In this document: piece after piece, positions 14,361 through 21,377 of the stretch
Layout: each line of letters begins with the position of its first letter
How positions within the stretch are numbered: the stretch's first letter is position 1
Assembly (NCBI GenBank): GCA_016840125.1
Contig: JAEOSY010000585.1
Coordinates: 1-26,397, forward strand
Length of the DNA: 26,397 nt
From: Candidatus Helarchaeota archaeon
Lineage (GTDB): Archaea > Asgardarchaeota > Lokiarchaeia > Helarchaeales > HEL-GB-A
Direction of reading: 5' to 3'
Notes under the pieces: generated by a model
Databases searched by the model: none
What the model saw: only the letters and a program-made list of their open reading frames with translations
What the model was told of the DNA's origin: nothing
Program-made: the position numbers and the translations under genes

Positions 14361-15143
14361 ATGAACTCATCTGAGCTAGAAAAGAAAATCTTACTCGCAG
14401 CTAAACTGATTAAAAAAGCCCGGAAAGTTGTAGCCTTAACGGGGGCAGGGAGCTCTACCGAGAGTGGAATACGGGACTTCAGAGGTCCTGATGGGTTATG
14501 GAAGCAGGAAGATCCCATGAAATGGGCCCACATTGACGCATTTAGGCGCGATCCCAGTGCTTACTGGAACCGAGCAATCGACCCAAATCGGTCTCTGAAT
14601 TTTGATGCGGTGGAACCCAATGATGGACACCGAGGTGTTGTTGAGCTCGAGCAAATGGGGAAAATTATCGCTGTTATCACACAGAATGTTGATGGGTTGC
14701 ATGAAAAAGCAGGGAGTAAGGAAGTTGTTGAGCTTCATGGGACTGTGATGTATGCGCATTGTCTTAATTGCGGTGCCCAATATAAACGATCAGATGTTTT
14801 AGAAAGAGTGAAAGAAGGCGAAAGCCCCCCACTTTGTACAAAGTCTGGATGCAGCGGGATTCTTAAATCTAATACCATTCTCTTCGGCGAGCCCCTTCCG
14901 CAAGATGCTCTGATGCGTGCATACCAATTAACGGAAACGTGTGATTTGATGCTTGTATTAGGTTCGTCGCTCGTAGTCTATCCTGCCGCTCAACTTCCGA
15001 ACGTGGCGGTCCGGTGTGGTGCAAAATTAATACTTATAAATCTAGAAGAAACTGAAAAAGATTACTTAGCAGAAATTGTCCTCAATGGAAAAATTGGCGA
15101 TATTTTACCCCGCATCATTGATAAGTTAAAAGAATTAGATTAA
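14361..15143 (+). CDS. Sirtuin (Sir2 NAD-dependent protein deacylase) 2
   Basis: A 260-residue sirtuin, only moderately similar to the one before it. The NAD loop reads GAGSSTESGIRDFRG (28-42): the usual GAGIS has Ser in place of Ile, and GIPDFRG has Arg in place of Pro. The remaining motifs are intact: TQNVDGLH (107-114), catalytic H126 in ELHGTVM, FGEPL (175-179) and GSSL in the second half. The zinc cysteines are C134, C137, C159 and C164. Changes in the flexible NAD loop may alter acyl preference or activity, for example toward mono-ADP-ribosylation, but this is inference. It starts 6 bases after the first sirtuin and converges on the radical SAM gene with no gap. Confidence 0.93.
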   Translation: MNSSELEKKILLAAKLIKKARKVVALTGAGSSTESGIRDFRGPDGLWKQEDPMKWAHIDAFRRDPSAYWNRAIDPNRSLNFDAVEPNDGHRGVVELEQMGKIIAVITQNVDGLHEKAGSKEVVELHGTVMYAHCLNCGAQYKRSDVLERVKEGESPPLCTKSGCSGILKSNTILFGEPLPQDALMRAYQLTETCDLMLVLGSSLVVYPAAQLPNVAVRCGAKLILINLEETEKDYLAEIVLNGKIGDILPRIIDKLKELD

Positions 15144-16034
15144 TTAAAGGCCTCGAAGGAAATCAGGGCGTAGTCCAATCTTCTGGTCCAGTCCCAATTG
15201 AATGGTTTTTAACACTTTTTCTTTTTCTTGCGAAAGGACCCCGCCAATAGCAAGATAATTGGACGCATGGTTACTCCGAAAAATGCAGCCATCTAAGTTC
15301 AAGCTTTCGATGAGTAATTTCATTTCTTCAAGGACTTCATAAGTATCCAGTAGCTGGAACTCGCCTCTGTCTGCTTTTTCTTTAAGCGGAGTGGCGGGTA
15401 CAAGCATAAGGGTGAGGGCTCCCAGATAGGTGGGATTAATCTGGCTGCATGCTTTACCAGTTAACTGGGCGTGTTCTCGCCATCTATCTTTCCCGCCCAG
15501 ACCTAAGATTATAGTAACGGATAATGGAATTCCACTCTCCATAATCCTCTGCCCCGCCTTTACTTGTTCTTCGCTGGTTACGCCTTTATGCACCAGCTTA
15601 AGGGTCTCATCATCACCGGATTCCAATCCCATGTAGATAATGTCTAGTCCCGCTTTTTTAAGGTCTTTAAATTCCTCAACTGATTTCTCTAAAATATCTT
15701 TTGCACATCCATAAACACCCACCCGCTCAAGATTAGGAAACATTGAATAGGCAAACTTACACAAACCACGAAGGTTTTCTGTATCCATGACGATCGCATT
15801 ACTATCTAGGAAGAATATTTTGTTGACATTCTCCCCATATTCCATTCGTGCCTCAACTAAATCTGATTCGATATCCTCTCTCGGACGAACGGAAAATTTT
15901 TTGATCCCCCGCTTATTAAAGAGCCAGGAGGCACAAAAGGTACAAGATGCACGGGAACATCCAATTGTTGCCTGTATTAGCAGGCTATATGCCTCAGATG
16001 GCGGTCTATAAACGGGCTGAACGAGTCTAACCAA
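15144..16034 (-). CDS. Radical SAM protein (COG1032/Elp3-like)
   Basis: A 296-residue enzyme with the iron-sulfur motif GCSRASCTFC near residues 25-34, spaced C-x4-C-x2-C as in many COG1032-type radical SAM proteins. Later motifs are also present: KIFFLDSNAIV, the IYMGLESGDDETLKLVHKG signature (about 133-151), VTIILGLGGK and the LTLMLVPATPL strand. The cobalamin-binding domain often found in this superfamily is absent. The reaction is unknown. The TTG start has stops just upstream in frame and a GATGAG-like Shine-Dalgarno before it. It is convergent with the sirtuin pair and divergent from the GTPase operon. A role in RNA or cofactor modification is possible but not shown. Confidence 0.88.
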   Translation of the reverse strand: MVRLVQPVYRPPSEAYSLLIQATIGCSRASCTFCASWLFNKRGIKKFSVRPREDIESDLVEARMEYGENVNKIFFLDSNAIVMDTENLRGLCKFAYSMFPNLERVGVYGCAKDILEKSVEEFKDLKKAGLDIIYMGLESGDDETLKLVHKGVTSEEQVKAGQRIMESGIPLSVTIILGLGGKDRWREHAQLTGKACSQINPTYLGALTLMLVPATPLKEKADRGEFQLLDTYEVLEEMKLLIESLNLDGCIFRSNHASNYLAIGGVLSQEKEKVLKTIQLGLDQKIGLRPDFLRGL

Positions 16035-16064
16035 ATACTCATCTCATTACTCTTAGTTCATTCG

Positions 16065-16086
16065 TTTTAAAATCCCTGACATCAGG
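16065..16086. promoter_or_regulatory. TATA-like run and short palindrome upstream of the radical SAM gene
   Basis: TTTTAAAA (16065-16072) is a plausible TATA box for the minus-strand gene, about 30 bases before its TTG. Next to it CCTGA-CA-TCAGG (16075-16086) is a perfect 5-2-5 inverted repeat at the place where a BRE or operator would lie. Confidence 0.35.
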
Positions 16087-16271
16087 AGTATTCTAATCTA
16101 ACAATGACTTAAAATGTTTAAGAATAAATGGGCAGACCTTTTGATTCACTAACGAGAACCTAGAAAAAACTTAATTAAACTAATATATTCTTAGATAAAC
16201 AAAAGATAAAAAGGGAATCATAAATTAGGATTGTAAAAACCGGATAAATTTTGCTCAACAGGGCGAATCTT

Positions 16272-16838
16272 ATGAGTACAGGCGAAAATTCCGATGAAAT
16301 TCCGTACGTTTTCAAAATTTTACTATTAGGAGACGGTGGGGTTGGGAAAACCAGCCTACTATTTCGTTTTATAGACAACACCTTCGACCCAGACTATAAG
16401 AGCACCATTGGTGTCCAATTTATGACGCGCGTCGTGAGATTCAACAATAGATATGTGAAGTTAATCATCTGGGATATCGCAGGGCAATCAAAGCATGCAA
16501 CTTATCGCCATTTATATTACAAAGCTGCAAATGGAATCCTTCTTGTGTATGATATCACAAGAGAAAAAACGTTTGAAAATTTATCTCGTTGGTTGCAGGA
16601 TGCTCGAGCAAGCATTGGTACGGATTTAAAAGTTGCCGTTTTAGGAAATAAAATGGATTTAGTAGAGCGCCGAGCTGTGAATTGGGAAGCTGGGAAATTA
16701 TTTACGGAAGAATACAATTCAGATTTCTTCTCAGAAACGAGCGCGAAATCTGGAACTAATGTAGATGACACTTTTCTCGCATTGGCAATGGCTTTGGTTG
16801 AGAAAAGCGAAAAGACGCAGGGAGGGGCAACATATTGA
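16272..16838 (+). CDS. Rab-like small GTPase, coupled to a longin/roadblock gene
   Basis: A 188-residue GTPase with an intact set of motifs: GDGGVGKTS (20-28), G2 threonine T45 in KSTIGVQF, WDIAGQ (67-72) with the catalytic Gln72, NKMD (126-129) and ETSAK (155-159). YYKAANGILLVYDIT closely matches the Rab family. Switch II differs from Rab (GQSKHATYRH in place of GQERFRTIT), which may reflect a different partner. There is no C-terminal cysteine, so prenylation is not expected; any membrane contact would need a partner. The ATG at 16272 is preferred over a TTG at 16251. Its stop overlaps the next start (TTGA), and GGAGGGG within its last codons serves that gene. Confidence 0.94.
   Translation: MSTGENSDEIPYVFKILLLGDGGVGKTSLLFRFIDNTFDPDYKSTIGVQFMTRVVRFNNRYVKLIIWDIAGQSKHATYRHLYYKAANGILLVYDITREKTFENLSRWLQDARASIGTDLKVAVLGNKMDLVERRAVNWEAGKLFTEEYNSDFFSETSAKSGTNVDDTFLALAMALVEKSEKTQGGATY
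16821..16827 (+). promoter_or_regulatory. Shine-Dalgarno setting the TTG start of the longin/roadblock gene
   Basis: GGAGGGG lies about 8 bases before the TTG at 16835, inside the end of the GTPase gene. It supports the rare start codon and a TTGA stop-start overlap, that is, translational coupling of the two proteins. Confidence 0.75.
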
Positions 16839-17584
16839 GACGTTCCGAGCTTGTTAAGGCAATTTTTATTTTCGATAAAAAATCGGGACGCCCCTATATC
16901 CGGCGAACTTTTGGCGATTTTCAAGCCGAACCCTTTTTAGTTATGGGATTTTTAAATGCTATTATGAAATTTGCTAAAGAAGTGGGTAAATCTGATTTAC
17001 GAATGATCGACATGCAGGATTTACGCTTCTTTTTCACAGAGAAAAACAATATTATTTTTACCTCTATCACTACCAAAATAATCTCTCCCCTTGATTTGAA
17101 ATTTAAAATCAAAACCATTGAATCCATTTTCTTAGAAAAATATACTCCTGAGAATTTAGCGAATATCAGTCTAGAAATTGAATTTTTTGAAAGTTTTATT
17201 CCTGTTATTGACGAAATTATATTTGGGGATGTCCGATATCTTGAGACTGGGAAACGAGATCAAATGCAAAAATTACTAAATAATCTGATTAAAAATGAGA
17301 ATATTTCGGGAGCTGCAGTTCTCTCCTTTACCGGAATAATTCTGGCCTCCGTTCTATCCGAGAAACAAAAAGAGATCTTCTTTAAATTCTTCAACGGTAT
17401 TTTTGCAGCTGGCAGTTCGGGTCTTACCCGTGTTATGATTGACACCCAAACTTATTCATTACATATCACTAGTTTAGAAGAAGATTGCATTTTAATAGTT
17501 TTCAGTCTAAGTAAAAAATTCCAAAATCTTGACGAAAAGAAAATAAGTGAAACAATCTTACAAGTTAATGAGCTTATAGCTTAG
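16835..17584 (+). CDS. Longin plus roadblock/LC7 domain fusion, probable GTPase partner
   Basis: A 249-residue protein in two parts. Residues about 5-125 look like a longin domain: a strand pair AIFIFDKKSGRPYIRRTFGD, a helix FLNAIMKFAKEVG, strands DLRFFFTEKNNIIFTSITT and a second helix. Residues about 142-227 look like a roadblock/LC7 domain: DQMQKLLNNLIK, GAAVLSFTGIILASVL, the FNGIFAAGSSGLTRVMID helix and TYSLHITSLEEDCILIVFSL. Both folds bind Ras-like GTPases in eukaryotes (Mon1-Ccz1, TRAPP, Ragulator) and MglB binds MglA in bacteria. Joined in one chain and coupled to the Rab-like gene, it is a likely regulator or scaffold of that GTPase. Domain calls are by pattern, not by search. Confidence 0.78.
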   Translation: MRRSELVKAIFIFDKKSGRPYIRRTFGDFQAEPFLVMGFLNAIMKFAKEVGKSDLRMIDMQDLRFFFTEKNNIIFTSITTKIISPLDLKFKIKTIESIFLEKYTPENLANISLEIEFFESFIPVIDEIIFGDVRYLETGKRDQMQKLLNNLIKNENISGAAVLSFTGIILASVLSEKQKEIFFKFFNGIFAAGSSGLTRVMIDTQTYSLHITSLEEDCILIVFSLSKKFQNLDEKKISETILQVNELIA

Positions 17585-17631
17585 ATGGAACTGCAAAATT
17601 GAATTATAAAATTATTTAAATCAGTAGAAAC

Positions 17632-17640
17632 ATATAAAAA
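17632..17640 (+). promoter_or_regulatory. TATA box of the HEAT-repeat gene
   Basis: ATATAAAAA lies about 50 bases before the ATG at 17687, predicting a start near 17663. The HEAT gene can therefore be expressed apart from the GTPase operon, although read-through is possible. Confidence 0.5.
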
Positions 17641-17686
17641 ATATTCATCAAAAAGTAAAGAAGGCAATCCAGAAGGGCGATATCTA

Positions 17687-18313
17687 ATGTCTGATGATAT
17701 AAATCCCGTTAAGAAAGCAATCAGCTTGGTCGCGGATGGGAAGAACGATGTTGCAATTGATATACTTATAGAGGCATTAGATCATACCGATTGGTCTGTA
17801 AGATCCTATGCTGCTCAAATCCTTGGTGAATTAGGTAAAATCTCTGGGGAATCTGGGAAAATTTCTCAAAGTATATTGGAGAAAGCTTTGGATAAAATGC
17901 TTGAGAAGATGAAATCTGATTCCGATGGATGGGTTCGGGAAGCCATCACAAAAGCTATTGGGAAAATAGGAAGTAGTTCGCCCTCTATATTAAAAGTTGC
18001 AATTCCCTCTCTAATTGCGGTATTAACCTCTGATGAACATGATGGTGCCCGAGGGTCAGCTGCAAATACAATCGGAACTATTGGGAAAAGTTCGCCCGAA
18101 TTAGTTTTAACTGCCGTAAATCCACTTATTTCTGCCTTGAAGGACGAGGCTTGGCTCGTGAGATATTACGCCGTTTATGCGCTTGGTGAAATTGTGCGCG
18201 GCTATCCCGATAAGAAGGAGATGGGCATTTCAAAAATTGAGGAAGTCACCGATGATGACGATCCCGGGGTTCGAGATATCGCCAAAGAAACTCTAAAGAA
18301 ACTCTCAAGTTAA
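17687..18313 (+). CDS. HEAT-repeat protein
   Basis: A 208-residue all-helical protein. About four HEAT units can be seen from the recurring pattern of paired helices with D..W.VR..A...LG.I: DHTDWSVRSYAAQILGELGK (52-71), SDSDGWVREAITKAIGKIG (77-95), a degenerate unit around DEHDGARGSAANTIGTIGKS, and DEAWLVRYYAVYALGEIVRG, followed by DDDDPGVRDIAKETLKKL. Such repeats form curved scaffolds for protein binding and are common in phycobilisome lyase-like and eukaryotic trafficking proteins. A GAAGGG Shine-Dalgarno precedes the ATG. It lies 102 bases after the longin/roadblock gene and could act with it, but it has its own promoter. No catalytic residues are visible. Confidence 0.86.
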   Translation: MSDDINPVKKAISLVADGKNDVAIDILIEALDHTDWSVRSYAAQILGELGKISGESGKISQSILEKALDKMLEKMKSDSDGWVREAITKAIGKIGSSSPSILKVAIPSLIAVLTSDEHDGARGSAANTIGTIGKSSPELVLTAVNPLISALKDEAWLVRYYAVYALGEIVRGYPDKKEMGISKIEEVTDDDDPGVRDIAKETLKKLSS

Positions 18314-18404
18314 GAAATATCCTCTTTTTAAGATTATTTACACTGTAATTTTTAAAATTTTCCAAAATGCAACAATCACACTCTATTTTTTCATCCCGTT
18401 ATTG

Positions 18405-18469
18405 ATGATGTGATCTCGGCGCACGAACCGCTTTCCGTTCAGAGAATGAACTAGATCAACTCATTTTTT
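18405..18469 (+). terminator. Stem-loop with T6 tail between convergent genes
   Basis: Outer arms ATGATGTGATCT (18405-18416) and AGATCAACTCAT (18453-18464) pair at 10 of 12 positions. An inner hairpin GTTCA-GAGAA-TGAAC (18437-18451) stacks beside them. A run of six T residues (18464-18469) follows the outer stem. This fits a terminator for the HEAT-repeat transcript before the convergent gene at 18523. The 35-base interior is more GC-rich than the surroundings, so a small structured RNA cannot be excluded. Confidence 0.5.
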
Positions 18470-18496
18470 CCAAAAAGCAGTAGAATTAGAGTGTTT

Positions 18497-18516
18497 AAAA
18501 ATAAAAAAAAGAAAGG
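18497..18516 (-). terminator. T-rich terminator of the minus-strand membrane gene pair
   Basis: An A-rich run on the plus strand, just after the stop at 18523, gives a T-rich transcript end on the minus strand. No stem is needed for termination in archaea. Confidence 0.4.
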
Positions 18517-18522
18517 AAATAT

Positions 18523-19116
18523 TTACTTAGGTTTCTCTGGGAGAAGCGCATATGCAAAGAGCGCAGTCACCACGATTGATATCCAAATTCCCCATCCTAC
18601 TATAAGCCATTCTACATAAATCCAGACACAGACAAAGAATATTGCTGCTACACAAAAGACCGCTAGGTACATCATCGTACTTCGCCGGACTGCCTCTGGG
18701 TTTAAATGTTCATAGAGCTGGGCTCCTATTCCGACGAGAAACGCAACTAATAGGGCAATTGAAGTATATTCAATAGTTTGATCTAGAGCCAAGAGAATGA
18801 TCATGGTTATTAGTGAAAAAACAGCTGCAAAGAAAATCCCCATTGACATTTGTTTCACGCGGTGAGATCGCGTTTTCGCTATGAAGGGTAGTAGAAAGGC
18901 TAAAATCCAGCAGAAGATGAGCGTTGTGACAGCTAGATTCCCGGATACAGAAAAATCAAGAAATCCTGGAGGTCCTGCAGGAAGTACATAGAGAAGGAGG
19001 GCGGTTACGAAAATAATGACAACTAAGACAGCTATTTGCATGAAGGGGCGGAATCGGTATCCTTTCCCCATATCTTCCATAAGTGCTTCATCAATATTTT
19101 CAACATCATCACTCAT
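18523..19116 (-). CDS. Six-helix integral membrane protein, unknown function
   Basis: A 197-residue protein with an acidic start (residues 1-18, MSDDVENIDEALMEDMG) and about six transmembrane helices at roughly 25-46, 58-80, 90-111, 115-133, 147-168 and 171-192. Positive residues (KTRSHRVKQ, 81-89; RR, 144-145) lie between helices. The C-terminus is short (LLPEKPK). I recognise no family. It is the second gene of a pair: the ATG at 19116 is 16 bases after the upstream gene, with GGAAAGGTG as Shine-Dalgarno, so the two are probably made together and may form a complex in the membrane. Confidence 0.78.
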   Translation of the reverse strand: MSDDVENIDEALMEDMGKGYRFRPFMQIAVLVVIIFVTALLLYVLPAGPPGFLDFSVSGNLAVTTLIFCWILAFLLPFIAKTRSHRVKQMSMGIFFAAVFSLITMIILLALDQTIEYTSIALLVAFLVGIGAQLYEHLNPEAVRRSTMMYLAVFCVAAIFFVCVWIYVEWLIVGWGIWISIVVTALFAYALLPEKPK

Positions 19117-19132
19117 ATCTTTTCACCTTTCC

Positions 19133-20080
19133 TCAAAATCCGATTGAGGGAATTGCACCCTTTGCCCTCCACAACATTAATGTCCGAGCATGTCGCTTCC
19201 GCCAGCCTAAACTTTTTAATTGTATACTGCGTAGAATAAAGAACATCTCTCGCGGAAATGGTATGTTTTTAAAGTCGACCCATGGACCTCCATCTTGTTT
19301 AGCAACGCAACAAATGTGAATGTCTCCAATAGGAACTCGCATGAAATAATTTAGGAATTTTTGAAGTTTGGTAATTTCTAGATCAATTTTACGGATCCTA
19401 CCACGACCAATTCGTCCAGAATATTCATCACTGTAGCTCTTGTCAAAGGAAATTCCTGACATTTCTCCAATTACGACACTGTACCGTTCGCGTGCCCAAA
19501 TTGAGATTAAATTCTCAATTGCATCCGTTGTTATCATCCCCATTACTACTATAAACAATAGAAAGACGACTACATCCAGATCCGACGTAACACTCAGGAC
19601 ATCAACTCTCAGCCATTCTCTGATATCTGCTACTGCGCCACAGACAATGGCGAATATGACTGCCCCAATGAAAATCCCATACACGGCAACGAGCTCCACG
19701 TGCGAAAAGAAGGGGTGTTGATAGGCACCGTATACTAAATTATCATCCTTCGTAAGCCGACTTGCACGAATCATATCCTTTTCCGACAGGAAAATTAGCG
19801 GATCATTCAGTGCAAACCATCCGGTCTTCGAGGTCCTATATATAACGTCGCTTTTCTCCAATTCTTTCATTGCACGCTTTACTACTGGATCTGGTAATTG
19901 TGACGCTTTTACTATGTCCGCAAATTTGAATCTTCGCTCATCTAAATACTTGGTTGAAATTGTATCGATTACTTCCGAAATCCCTGTAACCTTTGCCCGT
20001 CTCCAGGTAACTAAGAAACCGATTATGAATCCGACCAACGCTAAAACAGGAATTAGGTATTCTAATTCATTGAAAGCCAC
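19133..20080 (-). CDS. Membrane-anchored winged-helix protein with a PH-like C-terminal domain
   Basis: A 315-residue protein. An N-terminal membrane helix (9-25, PVLALVGFIIGFLVTW) is followed by a winged-helix-like region (about 34-95: RFKFADIVKASQLPDPVVKR, then MKELEKSDVIYRTSKTGWFAL). Two membrane helices follow (about 128-150 and 166-184). Residues about 199-288 resemble a bacterial PH-like domain (bPH2 type): SVVIGEMSGISF, GRIRKIDLEITKLQKFL, GDIHICCVAKQDGG and VDFKNIPFPREMFFILRSIQ. The GTG start has no ATG alternative in frame and a GAGGGAT Shine-Dalgarno 7 bases upstream. A TATA box lies near 20119-20128. The arrangement suggests a membrane-tethered sensor or regulator; the domain calls are by pattern. 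Confidence 0.75.
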   Translation of the reverse strand: MAFNELEYLIPVLALVGFIIGFLVTWRRAKVTGISEVIDTISTKYLDERRFKFADIVKASQLPDPVVKRAMKELEKSDVIYRTSKTGWFALNDPLIFLSEKDMIRASRLTKDDNLVYGAYQHPFFSHVELVAVYGIFIGAVIFAIVCGAVADIREWLRVDVLSVTSDLDVVVFLLFIVVMGMITTDAIENLISIWARERYSVVIGEMSGISFDKSYSDEYSGRIGRGRIRKIDLEITKLQKFLNYFMRVPIGDIHICCVAKQDGGPWVDFKNIPFPREMFFILRSIQLKSLGWRKRHARTLMLWRAKGAIPSIGF

Positions 20081-20118
20081 TTAGATCCCTCATAATTGTT
20101 GTTTTAAATTCTTTTTTG

Positions 20119-20128
20119 TTTATATATT
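20119..20128 (-). promoter_or_regulatory. TATA box of the winged-helix/PH-like gene
   Basis: On the minus strand AATATATAAA lies about 40 bases before the GTG at 20080, predicting transcription from near 20097 and a short leader that contains the GAGGGAT Shine-Dalgarno. Confidence 0.5.
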
Positions 20129-20510
20129 GTAATTTTATTTTTTATGTTATGATCCTTTTGATTGTTCCTATTTATTAATTCTTTTATTTACCACTATCCG
20201 TACGAGTAGAGTAAGCAAAATAATTTGATAATTGTCACCTTTACATGGCAGCTATCATTGAATGCGATTTAAAATTCTCTAATTCCGTGAACCCTTTCCT
20301 ATTTATTAATTAAATTATTCATCCATTCTAAATTCCTCCAAGGCTCAAGGCTAATTTTAGATTATTCCAGTAAAAAGGTAAAAAAGATAGCAGAGGGTCT
20401 TAATTTTGTCCGAATCATGGAATAAAAATTGTATTCTCCATTTTAAATCAAGAAGTATTTTAAAATGCTAGTGAGGCGATAAAAATTATAAAGAAGCTCT
20501 GAAATAAAAA

Positions 20511-20519
20511 CTATATAAC
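20511..20519 (+). promoter_or_regulatory. TATA box of the longin/winged-helix gene
   Basis: CTATATAAC lies about 50 bases before the ATG at 20568, predicting transcription from near 20542. A GAGAGGA Shine-Dalgarno sits about 15 bases before the start codon. Confidence 0.55.
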
Positions 20520-20567
20520 GAGATCAACTTCTGTTTGAATTTTTAAACTGAGAGGAACGTCCAGTAA

Positions 20568-21260
20568 ATGCAACTATACGATTTATATGTCATTTATCGT
20601 GGAGGCCAGACGATTTTCCATAAGCGATTTGGCACCATGGAAATTGATCAGGACTTAATCACCGCATTTCTAACAGCTATCGAAAATTTTTCAAAAGAAG
20701 TCCTAGCAACCGACGAGCCACTCCGTGTTATCGAAAAAGGTTATTCAAAAGTATTGCTTGCATACGGTGCAGATGTCTGTTGCGCCTTGGTTTGTGGTAC
20801 TGAGGAAATAGATGAGGTCGATATTTTACGGGGTGTTCTGGAAATAACGCTGAATGATATTCAATCTCAGTTTGCAGCCATCCTCACATCGTGGAAAGGT
20901 GATTTGAGACAACTTGCTGGGATTTCTGATATCGTTGAAACAAACTTAAAGGGAATTATCCGCGCGTCTGCTCCCCCCCCACTTACAGAATTAATGCAAA
21001 ACCCCGCTCGATACTATTTTACTGTCGATGATCGTGGTATTAATTTATACAATACACTACTCCGCGAATCCGCCGCTTTCCGTGCATTTATCAAAAAAAT
21101 TGCTATCCCCATTGAATGGGTTGATATGATCTTGAATGAGGTTCGCTTAGGGAAAAAAACCAGTAACCAACTGGCAACAGAACTCGGAATTGATATGACT
21201 CGTTTAATGGTCTTACTCCGTGCTCTGAAACTGCGTGGGATCGCTCTTATTTGGATGTAA
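20568..21260 (+). CDS. Longin-like domain joined to a C-terminal winged helix
   Basis: A 230-residue protein. Residues about 1-115 follow the longin pattern: LYDLYVIYRGGQTIFHKRFG (3-22), a helix LITAFLTAIENFSKEV, strands KVLLAYGADVCCALVCG and a second long helix. The layout and spacing parallel the N-terminal domain of the fusion gene at 16835. Residues about 170-230 look like a winged helix: IPIEWVDMILNEVRLGKKTS, QLATELGIDMTRLMVLLRAL and KLRGIALIWM. A short linker (ASAPPPLTELMQNPARYYFT) separates them. Longin domains normally bind GTPases or SNAREs; joining one to a DNA- or protein-binding winged helix suggests signal relay, which is inference. It has its own TATA box. Confidence 0.68.
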   Translation: MQLYDLYVIYRGGQTIFHKRFGTMEIDQDLITAFLTAIENFSKEVLATDEPLRVIEKGYSKVLLAYGADVCCALVCGTEEIDEVDILRGVLEITLNDIQSQFAAILTSWKGDLRQLAGISDIVETNLKGIIRASAPPPLTELMQNPARYYFTVDDRGINLYNTLLRESAAFRAFIKKIAIPIEWVDMILNEVRLGKKTSNQLATELGIDMTRLMVLLRALKLRGIALIWM

Positions 21261-21305
21261 TCTTTTTCAGTTGAGCATTAAATTTTTTATATCTGATTAA
21301 TAGAA

Positions 21306-21316
21306 TTATATATATT
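21306..21316 (+). promoter_or_regulatory. TATA box of the methyltransferase-like gene
   Basis: TTATATATATT lies about 70 bases before the ATG at 21378, predicting transcription from near 21338 and a leader of about 40 bases. Confidence 0.5.
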
Positions 21317-21377
21317 ACAGTAAACCTAAAGCTACACCCGACTTAATCTCATTTTAAACTTAAATGGACGTCTATAG

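Larger units (their letters stand above)
20081..20567. other. 487-base divergent intergenic region
   Basis: No gene is visible. It is very AT-rich and contains promoters at both ends: TTTATATATT at 20119-20128 (minus strand) and CTATATAAC at 20511-20519 (plus strand). A 16-base exact direct repeat (TTCCTATTTATTAATT at 20165-20180 and 20296-20311) is the only other structure noted. The longest internal frame (22 codons) has no Shine-Dalgarno. Confidence 0.6.

Noticed and set aside
18401..18470. Possible C/D box guide RNA, because TTGATGATG resembles a C box
   Set aside because: No CTGA D or D' box occurs at the needed spacing. The stem-loop and T6 tail explain the element better.
20165..20311. 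16-base exact direct repeat TTCCTATTTATTAATT, 131 bases apart
   Set aside because: The sequence is AT-rich and of low complexity, with no consistent position relative to either promoter, so chance is a fair explanation.
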